Positions 56,768-64,000 of a stretch of DNA of 64,000 bases are shown piece after piece (positions within the stretch are counted from its first letter, which is position 1; the number at the start of each line of letters is the position of its first letter). This DNA comes from Kazachstania africana CBS 2517 (Eukaryota > Ascomycota > Saccharomycetes > Saccharomycetales > Saccharomycetaceae), in the NCBI RefSeq assembly GCF_000304475.1, contig NC_018940.1, forward strand, positions 744,001-808,000, written 5' to 3'. The translations under genes and the position numbers were made by a program. The notes beneath the pieces are model-generated. The model was given only the letters and a program-made list of their open reading frames with translations, made no database searches and was not told the origin of the DNA.

Positions 56768-57688
56768 TCATTCAATCAAGTGTGATTTAACATCTTGACA
56801 CTTCAACGCCCACTCGGTCCAAGAGCCGTCATATAACTTAACGTTATTGAATCCAGCATGTTCAAAAGCTGTCTTAATAATGGTACCAGTGACACCAGTA
56901 CCACACATGGCGATGATTGGCTTATTGGCATCCATGTCATCACCAAGTTTAGCTAATGCTTCATTCAATTTCTTTTTCATTGAATCAACATCCTGTGGAA
57001 AAGTTTTATCAGTCGAATCTAATATTTCAAAGAAAGGCAATGGCTGAGCACCGGGGATATGGCCTGACTTAATCTCAGTTCTTGGTTCAGGATCAACACC
57101 TTTGAATCTTCCTAGAGGTCTTGCATCAAACACATTATATTTCGACTTTAGTTCATCGGATTCTACCAAGCTAAGCATTTCTTCGTATGACACAATCTCT
57201 TTACTACGTAAATCTATCATGGACTTGTAAGTACTTGGTGAGAGGTTAGTGAGGGTAGCTTGTCGTTTTGTGTCCAGTGGTAGGTTCAGTGCCTTATAGA
57301 CATTGAAATTGTTCAAAAGATATATGTTTTCATGACCAAATAATGACAAGGTCCATGCACATCTTGGAGAACTAAAGTTTCCAATCCTATCGTAAACCAC
57401 CAGGATATCATCTTGACGTAACCCCAATTGACTCATTTTGGAGTTGAAGGTCTCCAATGTTGGTGCCATGTGAGGGTAGGGCGAATCATTGTTCTTAATA
57501 TCGTCTATATCAAAATACACTGCATTAGGAATACGTTCGACATTTAAGAATTCTTGTCTACCATTTTTTCCCAAATTTGGGAGATACCATGTCGAGTCTA
57601 CAGGAATGATTCTGCGAGCAGTCTCTTTGGACAACAAGTCCATGTATCTCTGAGGAGTTAATAATTTGTACAGCATTGTCCCTGTCAT
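56768..57688 (-). CDS. TUM1: Tum1, rhodanese sulfurtransferase of the tRNA thiolation pathway
   Basis: 306 residues (S. cerevisiae 304). Tum1 passes persulfide sulphur from Nfs1 to Uba4 for Urm1-dependent 2-thiolation of tRNA wobble uridines. Two rhodanese domains: an inactive one at about 10-150 and a catalytic one at 165-300 with the active-site loop CGTGVTG and C262. Conserved segments DILVVYDRIGNFSSPRCAWT, SGHIPGAQPLPFF and YDGSWTEWALK are seen. A Met at residue 5 (MLYKLLTP) aligns better with the S. cerevisiae start MPLFDLISP, so translation may begin at 57676. Confidence 0.94.
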   Translation of the reverse strand: MTGTMLYKLLTPQRYMDLLSKETARRIIPVDSTWYLPNLGKNGRQEFLNVERIPNAVYFDIDDIKNNDSPYPHMAPTLETFNSKMSQLGLRQDDILVVYDRIGNFSSPRCAWTLSLFGHENIYLLNNFNVYKALNLPLDTKRQATLTNLSPSTYKSMIDLRSKEIVSYEEMLSLVESDELKSKYNVFDARPLGRFKGVDPEPRTEIKSGHIPGAQPLPFFEILDSTDKTFPQDVDSMKKKLNEALAKLGDDMDANKPIIAMCGTGVTGTIIKTAFEHAGFNNVKLYDGSWTEWALKCQDVKSHLIE

Positions 57689-58051
57689 TCTTTTGTCTTG
57701 CTGTGAGAGTAACAGAGTTTGAATGATGATTATCTATTCGTTCAATTTCACAAGAAGCGAAGGGTGTTAAATTACATATAAAGAACTCAACAAGATGAAA
57801 AATCCCTCCTACAATAAGGAGATGCACACACGCCGATAAGGTGGAGCCATCCAATATCTGTAATGGATCAATCACTAAAGATGACAGCAATAATGATGGA
57901 CTCTGGATGAAGCTCGCCTCTGCTCATATTTAAACGTTTCTTTCTATATATGACTTCTCGATTATAAAGCGAAAATTTGAAAAATTGGAAAATTTTTGAG
58001 TCTCATCTCATCTCATCTCGAACTGTAAGATAAAGCAATAGAGTAGAGGAT
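57689..58051. other. Divergent TUM1/TMA16 promoter region
   Basis: 363 bases. The half next to TMA16 contains an RRPE-type element and three CTCATC repeats. No gene recognised. Confidence 0.6.
57988..58020. promoter_or_regulatory. RRPE and tandem PAC-core elements upstream of TMA16
   Basis: GAAAATTTTT at 57988-57997 (RRPE) is followed by a (TCTCA)n repeat at 58001-58019 that contains CTCATC, the reverse of the PAC core GATGAG, three times. The pair lies just upstream of TMA16. Both drive ribosome-biogenesis genes through Stb3 and Dot6/Tod6. Confidence 0.65.
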
Positions 58052-58594
58052 ATGCCTGTCAGTAAATCGTTGAGTAAGATAAAGAAGAACTTAAAATCGA
58101 AGGGTAAGAAACCAACTTTGCACCCAGATGGGCGTAAATTCAAACAATTAACCAGGGCAACTTTGCGTGATGAAAAGATAAGTGCCAGGAAAAGAGCCCA
58201 TAACGAGCGTAGGTCGAACGAGTTGGCACGTGTGAAGTTTGTCCAAGATGTTATTAATTCTGAGTCATTTAGAGATAGAGCTACTTTTGACTTCGATACG
58301 ATAGTAATATTCATAAGACAGTTCATTGAAAGGGATGACGATGAACTTAATGAACTGATCGAAGAGAGAAGAGCAAATAGACCACCATCAAACAAGCAAC
58401 TCATTTTACAAAGTAAGAAGAATCTTGAGTTAGAAGAATTTGCAAAGGGGTTTCTCGTGCCAGATTTGACTACTGAACAAAATGTCACATTCTTAAGAAA
58501 CTGGAATGGCGATTTTGGCTCCATGAGTACACTTAAATTGATCAGAGTCAACTCAGATGGCAAGCAAGTCGTAGGTGGTACAACTCAATATTAA
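58052..58594 (+). CDS. TMA16: Tma16, 60S ribosome-biogenesis factor
   Basis: 180 residues (S. cerevisiae 178). Tma16 associates with nuclear pre-60S particles. The highly basic N-terminus (MPVSKSLSKIKKNLKSKGKK) is followed by the family blocks HPDGRKFKQLTRATLRDEK, KRAHNERRSNELARVKFVQD, the helical stretch with RQFIERDDDELNELIEERRANRPPSNKQ, and EFAKGFLVPDLT. The 186-codon ORF opposite to it is a shadow. The upstream RRPE/PAC elements agree with a ribosome-assembly role. It matches YOR252W. Confidence 0.95.
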   Translation: MPVSKSLSKIKKNLKSKGKKPTLHPDGRKFKQLTRATLRDEKISARKRAHNERRSNELARVKFVQDVINSESFRDRATFDFDTIVIFIRQFIERDDDELNELIEERRANRPPSNKQLILQSKKNLELEEFAKGFLVPDLTTEQNVTFLRNWNGDFGSMSTLKLIRVNSDGKQVVGGTTQY

Positions 58595-58908
58595 AAGAAG
58601 ATAATAGAAGTAAAAGTCCCGTTCAAATATTGTATAGTCACTTTTCTGTATCATAAATCTGTCGCTGGATTTGAAACCCCAGTGGCATGTCAAACAATAT
58701 AAAACTGTAACTGTTCTCAATTATTCACTGCACCAACTGAGGTTTAAGGTCGACATCGTACAAGTCACTATGAGCTGCTTCTTTCATCGATCCTGTCACA
58801 ATTTTGATTTTTTTTCAACTAATTGAGCGAGAAATTAAAAAACTGTTCGTTACACTCATTAAGAGACAATCATAGGAGGCTGATATAGGAGCGATAGACA
58901 AGTGCAGC
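58595..58908. other. TMA16-NAT5 spacer
   Basis: 314 bases of intergenic DNA. Nothing recognised. Confidence 0.55.
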
Positions 58909-59385
58909 ATGGTATCTGGCCCAGTTTCATTAGATGATGTATATGAGAACAATTTAGGTATGTTGGCCAAATTAGTCAATACCAATTATCCAAATGTTTA
59001 CCAGGAAGAATTTTTCAGTGAACTATTTGCCAAAAAATCCACTTTTTTTACTAAATTGGCCTATTTCAATTCTGTCCCTGTGGGTACCATCAAGTGTAAG
59101 TTACATACAAAGAAGAAGAGTGATACCGTCTTGAAAGGTTTACAAATTGAGGTCCTGACGGTATTGAAGAACTATCTTCGTGTTGACCAGATCAGAGAAA
59201 AATTACTTAATTGGGCAGAAGAAGAATGCACAAAGCATCATCAGCATAATATTTATGTACATGTATTGTCTGAAAACAATGCTGAGATTGAATGGTACAC
59301 TACAAACGGCTTTGAGCAAGAAGTGGACGCGTTTACGAGGGAATCTCAAATTCAGTGCACTCTACTAAAGAAACACTTACCATAA
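58909..59385 (+). CDS. NAT5: Nat5, N-terminal acetyltransferase (Naa50 type)
   Basis: 158 residues (S. cerevisiae 176). Nat5/Naa50 is a GNAT subunit bound to NatA (Nat1-Ard1) at the ribosome. GNAT elements are visible: SVPVGTIKCKL (beta4), LQIEVLTVLKNYLRVDQIREKLL in the place of the acetyl-CoA binding loop, and NIYVHVLSENNAEIEWYTTNGFEQE with the terminal Tyr region. The acetyl-CoA loop reads LRVDQIREKLL rather than the canonical RxxGxG/A, a degeneration reported for yeast Nat5, which may be inactive. Location between TMA16 and MEX67 agrees with YOR253W. Confidence 0.9.
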   Translation: MVSGPVSLDDVYENNLGMLAKLVNTNYPNVYQEEFFSELFAKKSTFFTKLAYFNSVPVGTIKCKLHTKKKSDTVLKGLQIEVLTVLKNYLRVDQIREKLLNWAEEECTKHHQHNIYVHVLSENNAEIEWYTTNGFEQEVDAFTRESQIQCTLLKKHLP

Positions 59386-59524
59386 TTACATGAATAGCAT
59401 TTTAGAAGTGAAAGAGTACACACAACTACTGTATGGAGCTCATATACAAAATCTCCCCCATATTATATATTTTGACAATATTTACGTAAATAACCATTTT
59501 TCAATATTTTTTTGATGGATCAAA

Positions 59525-59532
59525 GCGATGAG
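59525..59532 (+). promoter_or_regulatory. PAC-type element upstream of MEX67
   Basis: GCGATGAG matches the PAC core exactly and lies 72 bases before the MEX67 ATG. An A-run follows. Confidence 0.5.
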
Positions 59533-59603
59533 GTGAAAAAAAAAACCTACTTAGTGCTGAACTTCTACGGTTACGACTATATAAAAGGTGGGTAAATAGT
59601 GCA

Positions 59604-61229
59604 ATGAACAACTTTCACAACGTAAATAATCTGAATAATCTAGCACAACAAAAGCTTCAGTCTAATAGAGTAAAAATTTCTATTAGAAATTGGTCAAATG
59701 CTCCCTTACAAGATCTATTAAATTTCATTAGTCGTAATATTAGATTGACAATCATGAATGTCACCACAGAAGGTCCATTAATGGTGGGTTATGTGAATAA
59801 CATGAACGATGCAAAGAATTTGAAGAGGTTTGACGGTTCCAAGTTTGCTGGTAATAACCTCAAAATTGAAATTTTAGATGGTGACAATAATTCGACATCG
59901 AGTACTGTGAACCTTCTGAAATCTTTTCTGTATAAAAGATATGATCCAAATACAAAGATGCTTGATTTATCGAATCTTCAAGATGATCCAGCTTTGGTTT
60001 CAAGTGGGTTGTTCAACTCTGTATCTACAAAATCCAGATCTTTCCCAGCTATGATGAAAATTGCTTCAAAAGAAAATGCTATGATTGTGGAAAGTGTAAA
60101 TTTAGCTGAAAATAACCTAAGGGACCTGAACTTTGTCTCTTCACTGGCCCAAACATACCCAAAGTTGAAGAATCTTTGTTTAGCCAACAATCAAATCAAT
60201 AAGCTCAGGGCAATGGAAGTCTGGAAAAATAAATTTAAACACCTAAGAGAGCTGTTAATGATTAACAATCCAATAACCCAGGAGAAGCTCTACAAATCTG
60301 AGATGCTCAATGTGTTTCCAAGGTTGGTAGTACTTGATAACGTTGTTGTCAGGGATGAGGCAAAACTAACTTCCATATACAACTTACCCATGCAGAAACA
60401 GCAATTTTTCTTTGAAGATAATAGCTTAGGCTCTTCATCCACGGATTTTATTACAAACTTTCTGAATTTGTGGGATTTTAACAGATCACAACTGCTGGGC
60501 TTGTATACCCCTCAGTCACAATTTTCTGTTTCCATAGATTCCTCATTACCTACCAATAGCGTAAAAGTCTCTGATCAAACTCCATCCTTTGGCTACTACC
60601 TTCCAAACTCTCGTAATATTACAAAAATATCTACTCCAAAATTAATACAAGAAAGGCTATGTCAAGATCAGAATCAAATAATGAATGCCTTTAATTCACT
60701 TCCAAAGACAAAGCATGAGCTCTTAGAGAACCCAAGTGCATATTCGATGGAGACTGTGTCACTACCACTATTGAATGGATTTATAATTACTCTGCATGGT
60801 TACTTTGCTGAAATCGAGAAGCCTGAACTTGAAAATAAGAAACCTACGTCGGGAAAAGCCAGGAGATTTAACACTGGATATAGCTCCAACAATAATAAGA
60901 AGTTATCAAAAAAATCATTCGATAGAACCTGGGTTATTGTCCCAGTTGGTGACTCTGTAGTAATTGCATCTGATTTATTAACGATAAGACCCTATGCATT
61001 TGGATCCTGGGAAATTTCCGGATCTGCCAAGACACTTCAACTCCCACCAGAAATCCAAGCCAAGCTAAATACGGAACAGCTACTACTTTTAGAGAAACTG
61101 CATTCAGAGACAAAACTGACTGCAGAATATACATACATGCTAGCAGAACAGAGTAAGTGGGAATACAACATGGCCGTAGCGACATTTCAAAATAATGCCA
61201 ACAATTTACCGCCAAATGCATTTGTTTAA
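59604..61229 (+). CDS. MEX67: Mex67, mRNA and pre-ribosome nuclear export receptor
   Basis: 541 residues (S. cerevisiae 599). With Mtr2, Mex67 carries mRNP and pre-60S particles through the nuclear pore. Domains in order: an RRM-like region 1-100 (KISIRNWSNAPLQDLLNFIS); four leucine-rich repeats about 155-260 (VNLAENNLRDLNFVSSLAQT, LKNLCLANNQINKL, ELLMINNPITQEKL); an NTF2-like domain about 270-460 (FLNLWDFNRSQLLGLY, SFDRTWVIVPVGDSVVIASD); and a C-terminal UBA (490-541, LLLLEKLHSETKLTAEYTYM, then LAEQSKWEYNMAVATFQ) for FG repeats. The linker before the UBA is shorter than in S. cerevisiae. It corresponds to YPL169C. Confidence 0.97.
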   Translation: MNNFHNVNNLNNLAQQKLQSNRVKISIRNWSNAPLQDLLNFISRNIRLTIMNVTTEGPLMVGYVNNMNDAKNLKRFDGSKFAGNNLKIEILDGDNNSTSSTVNLLKSFLYKRYDPNTKMLDLSNLQDDPALVSSGLFNSVSTKSRSFPAMMKIASKENAMIVESVNLAENNLRDLNFVSSLAQTYPKLKNLCLANNQINKLRAMEVWKNKFKHLRELLMINNPITQEKLYKSEMLNVFPRLVVLDNVVVRDEAKLTSIYNLPMQKQQFFFEDNSLGSSSTDFITNFLNLWDFNRSQLLGLYTPQSQFSVSIDSSLPTNSVKVSDQTPSFGYYLPNSRNITKISTPKLIQERLCQDQNQIMNAFNSLPKTKHELLENPSAYSMETVSLPLLNGFIITLHGYFAEIEKPELENKKPTSGKARRFNTGYSSNNNKKLSKKSFDRTWVIVPVGDSVVIASDLLTIRPYAFGSWEISGSAKTLQLPPEIQAKLNTEQLLLLEKLHSETKLTAEYTYMLAEQSKWEYNMAVATFQNNANNLPPNAFV

Positions 61230-61285
61230 TAAAAAATGTTTTATTATAACAGTCTATAAATGTATGCAGCTTATTTATTATTTAA

Positions 61286-63616
61286 TTAATATTTTACATT
61301 ATTTGCCTCATCAATAAATGTAGTAGAAGCTTTATCTAGAGCCTTCCCTATGGATTCGATTTGTTCTTGTGCGCTAACATAATCTTCAATAAGTAACGCA
61401 TCCTGTAGACTTGGAAGGAACCAATTTTCAGCGACGTTACCATGCCATAATGGTGGTCCAAACATAACATTCTTGTAAAATTCACGGTTAAATGGTAATC
61501 CTAATTCATTCACAGTATGTTTTCCGATATTACTCATCTTAATGTTCCAACTCCAACGATTCGTCGCCACTAATCTTGTCTCACTGCTCAATCTATGATT
61601 ATTCATTGCATTACTCCAATATCTGATCCATAATTTCCAGTCACTACTAATTTTCTTCCATTTCAGCATGTTTCTAACAAGAGTTGTAAACTTCAAAATT
61701 GTGTGGTGTTGTGTTTCAAGAGTTTGCAACATATCGGTAACAACATCAACGTAGTTAGCTACATCAAAAGGTATAATTGGATTATTTGCTAATTGAATTG
61801 TTTTATCCGCCACAAATACTAATAATGACCTCAAAGCTTCCTGCTTAGGTGGGTCCTTTAGCTCATAATGAATTTGACCGAAATCCTCGGCGGCATTAAC
61901 ACTAGAAAGTACTGTAACTGGAATACCATTGGCCATAAAAGGTGTCCAATCACCGTATTCGTGTACAACATTAGTGTCATTCAAACTAATGTTAGCTAAT
62001 GGGGAGATTTCTTTAAAGAGGGTCTGCAACAAAGGATGGGATTGAATCTTCATTTCATCCATGAGACCTAGTTTTGAAATGTCCACAAATGAATAAATTT
62101 CCTTTAATATAGACAGTGAATTAAATTCAAAGAATTCAGTAGACCCAGCAAAATTAAATTCGGTACCTGCAAAGGATATTAAATATATATTCCTCAAGGG
62201 TATCCAATCGTACTTAAACTTAATTTGTTGTAAAATTTGACAAAGGCTTAGAAGGCAGGCCGTACCAAAATTTGATAACCTTGAAGCTGCTACTATAATT
62301 CCCTTTTCTGATTGTTCTCTTCCTTCTATTTTACCGATCACATTGTAGGAAGCTTGCCTCTCCTTCACGATAGAACTAACATTTAAATTAACTGTAACGT
62401 CATAAGAAACACCACTAGTCCTACCATTATCGAATAAAACCCCTCCTTCAGAAAGCTCTGATAAAATCAATAGTCCTTGCTTGTGAGATAAAGGTAAAAC
62501 AGGTATCTGAGCTATAGCTGTAGATTCATTTAACGATATTTTCTTTAAATTTGAACTTGACCAATTGGGACTCAACACATCTCCTGAATGAAATTGAGAT
62601 ATTCCTGCTGGCTTACCATCAATCGCATCATTATCTTCAGAGGCATCAGAAATGAAAAGGACACCTTTGGCTCCAAAATTTTGAGCCAAGAGAATTTGCT
62701 CACTAACGACAATATCATAATCAAGGAGTAAGACAAAATCATCATCCAACAGCCCTTTAGCTTCCATTTCCTTCAACTGATTGAATGTGCCCTTATTTCC
62801 GTATAATAAATTAGCATTTTCAACATATCCATTCATTGTAAGCGGACTAAAATTGGAGTCATTTAAATCAATCTGTAAGATTTCATCATTTTCTCTGGAA
62901 AAACTTAATGACGAGTTTGTACTATCGGGATAATTTGCGTACGCTTGTATTTTGAATTCTTCAACAGAACCTAATTGGTTTTTCTTGAAGGAGTGTGTGA
63001 GGTAATCTTTGATTAATAAATCACCTTTCGTACCAGAACGGTGTGGGATTCGGAAAAGATATTCCAGGTCAGTTTCAAATTTGGCCAAATCGATAGTTTG
63101 ATGTGTATAATTCAGATACGAGTGATGTTCTGAAAATGTATAATGTGTGATATACTGACGTGAACCATTCATTGAGTTATTTAGGTTCGAATCTCTTGAA
63201 ATGAAGAATGTAATTATGCACATCAAACATATGTAGAATAATCTTTGCAAAGGCAAGGGCCTATACACATAATCCAAACCGTAGTCGATACGACTATATA
63301 ATGTAGAATTAAAATGCATTGTTGGATAGATAACTTTATCTCGTAGTGGAATTACTACGTTCTCAATAAAGACGTCCCTAACTTTCTTTATCTTTGTATT
63401 AATACCAGGCCCATCGGGATAAGATTCTTCAAAGTGCATTGAATTTGCTAGAGGATCCTCTAGATCTATATCAAGCTCTAGTTCGGTATTTGCAAAGTCA
63501 GGATGCACACCAACATTTCCTTCATCTAGATCCAATGATAGATCGATAGAATCTACATCTTCAGGGATAGTACGGTCATGCGCTGAACAAAGTCTGTGGA
63601 AGCCTCCTGAAGACAT
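61286..63616 (-). CDS. TRE1/TRE2: Tre1/Tre2, transferrin-receptor-like membrane protein
   Basis: 776 residues from the ATG at 63616; six more codons above it start at TTG (Tre1 783, Tre2 809). Tre1/Tre2 are type II proteins that work with Bsd2 to route Smf1 to the vacuole. An acidic cytoplasmic tail of about 120 residues precedes one membrane segment (about 126-142, LFYICLMCIITFFIS). The lumenal part holds a PA domain and an M28-like domain (KGIIVAASRLSNFGTACLLS, ISFAGTEFNFAGSTEFFE, VHEYGDWTPFMANGIPVTVL) that lacks the full set of zinc ligands, so no peptidase activity is expected. Both S. cerevisiae ohnologues (YPL176C, YOR256C) fit this position. Confidence 0.92.
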   Translation of the reverse strand: MSSGGFHRLCSAHDRTIPEDVDSIDLSLDLDEGNVGVHPDFANTELELDIDLEDPLANSMHFEESYPDGPGINTKIKKVRDVFIENVVIPLRDKVIYPTMHFNSTLYSRIDYGLDYVYRPLPLQRLFYICLMCIITFFISRDSNLNNSMNGSRQYITHYTFSEHHSYLNYTHQTIDLAKFETDLEYLFRIPHRSGTKGDLLIKDYLTHSFKKNQLGSVEEFKIQAYANYPDSTNSSLSFSRENDEILQIDLNDSNFSPLTMNGYVENANLLYGNKGTFNQLKEMEAKGLLDDDFVLLLDYDIVVSEQILLAQNFGAKGVLFISDASEDNDAIDGKPAGISQFHSGDVLSPNWSSSNLKKISLNESTAIAQIPVLPLSHKQGLLILSELSEGGVLFDNGRTSGVSYDVTVNLNVSSIVKERQASYNVIGKIEGREQSEKGIIVAASRLSNFGTACLLSLCQILQQIKFKYDWIPLRNIYLISFAGTEFNFAGSTEFFEFNSLSILKEIYSFVDISKLGLMDEMKIQSHPLLQTLFKEISPLANISLNDTNVVHEYGDWTPFMANGIPVTVLSSVNAAEDFGQIHYELKDPPKQEALRSLLVFVADKTIQLANNPIIPFDVANYVDVVTDMLQTLETQHHTILKFTTLVRNMLKWKKISSDWKLWIRYWSNAMNNHRLSSETRLVATNRWSWNIKMSNIGKHTVNELGLPFNREFYKNVMFGPPLWHGNVAENWFLPSLQDALLIEDYVSAQEQIESIGKALDKASTTFIDEANNVKY

Positions 63617-63928
63617 GGTTGGATGGTTATGCAACTGTGACCCTATTTTCGCAATATTCAGAGCAGAATTTCAATATTTAGCAATAAATGTTGCACTGAA
63701 GAACGTTCGGAAAACTATCCTGATGCTTCTACTAAAAAATTACCACTAAAATAACAGCCTAGTTGCACTTTCTTAGAGCTTTAAACCGTGTAATCTCAAG
63801 ATCTTCTCTATTAAAATGGATCTACTTTTTTTTCAACTTGAGATATTCAATATAAAATATTTTAGTATAAAAAAAAAAACAACAGTAAGCTAGGAACGGC
63901 AGTTAGTAAACACACAAACCATTCGAGC
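63617..63928. other. Divergent TRE promoter region
   Basis: 312 bases between TRE and the last gene. AT-rich with no recognised motif beyond poly-A and poly-T runs. Confidence 0.5.
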
Positions 63929-64000
63929 ATGAATAGACAAACAAACGCGGGACTAGGTGGGTTATCAGCCTCGAGTCCATCTCCTAAGAATAAACTGAAT
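63929..64000 (+). CDS. First 24 codons of a gene cut by the window end, possibly CDC31
   Basis: ATG at 63929 opens MNRQTNAGLGGLSASSPSPK (then NKLN) in frame to the last base. The visible part is a disordered, uncharged N-terminus. In S. cerevisiae the divergent neighbour of TRE2 (YOR256C) is CDC31 (YOR257W), the centrin of the spindle pole body, whose N-terminus is also Ser-rich and short (MSKNRSSLQSG). The call is from position; the EF-hands lie beyond the window. Confidence 0.5.
   Translation, partial: MNRQTNAGLGGLSASSPSPKNKLN

Noticed and set aside
58003..58563. 186-codon ORF antisense to TMA16
   Set aside because: Ser/Leu-rich shadow of a Lys/Glu-rich gene; no independent evidence. Similar antisense frames under PAF1, DUG2 and CDC60 were dropped for the same reason.

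Overview
This is nuclear DNA from a budding yeast of the family Saccharomycetaceae. It is AT-rich with compact genes on both strands. Introns are few and carry textbook yeast signals (GTATGT, TACTAAC). It has yeast tRNA-His(GTG) and intron-containing tRNA-Phe(GAA), a U3 snoRNA gene, a CTT-AGG-C +1 frameshift site in ABP140, and gene order that matches S. cerevisiae block by block. The gene content points to a lineage that diverged after the whole-genome duplication but is not Saccharomyces itself (Kazachstania, Naumovozyma or a relative). I cannot name the species.

Layout. (1) 1-11.5 kb corresponds to S. cerevisiae chromosome II YBR285-YBR278 in inverted orientation: a YBR285W-like gene, SSH1, MRPL27, DUG2, SAF1, PAF1, DPB3. 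(2) 11.7-13.8 kb is a junction: tRNA-His, MCM1, tRNA-Phe. (3) 14.9-64 kb runs along the duplicated region shared by S. cerevisiae chromosomes XV (YOR231-YOR257) and XVI (YPL140-YPL176), taking genes from both: MKK1/2, MGE1, KIN4, RPL33, U3, POC4, DFR1, KES1, YOR238W, PXA1, an MPR1-type acetyltransferase, ABP140, MET7, SSP2, PUS7, ESA1, DGA1, PRM4, CDC60, ENV9, BEM4, SRL1, APC5, CLP1, TUM1, TMA16, NAT5, MEX67, TRE1/2 and the first codons of a gene that may be CDC31.

Most genes are housekeeping. They cover ER translocation, mitochondrial translation and import, transcription elongation, replication, cell-wall and spindle-position signalling, folate and glutathione metabolism, RNA modification and export, and lipid handling. 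There are no operons. Functional links show mainly in promoters: a Rap1 site at RPL33, an MCB at DFR1, SCBs at SRL1, PAC/RRPE at TMA16, MEX67 and PUS7, and CACGTG near DUG2 and MET7.

The most notable observations are a spliceosomal intron in SSH1 that restores the family N-terminus exactly, an intronless U3 gene, an unexplained GC-rich block between RPL33 and U3 that may be an unannotated structured RNA, an MPR1 homologue inside a conserved gene neighbourhood, conserved +1 frameshifting in ABP140, a 45-bp tandem duplication across the PAF1 stop codon, and tRNA genes on both sides of MCM1 at a synteny break. I saw no mobile element, CRISPR array, virus or toxin system.
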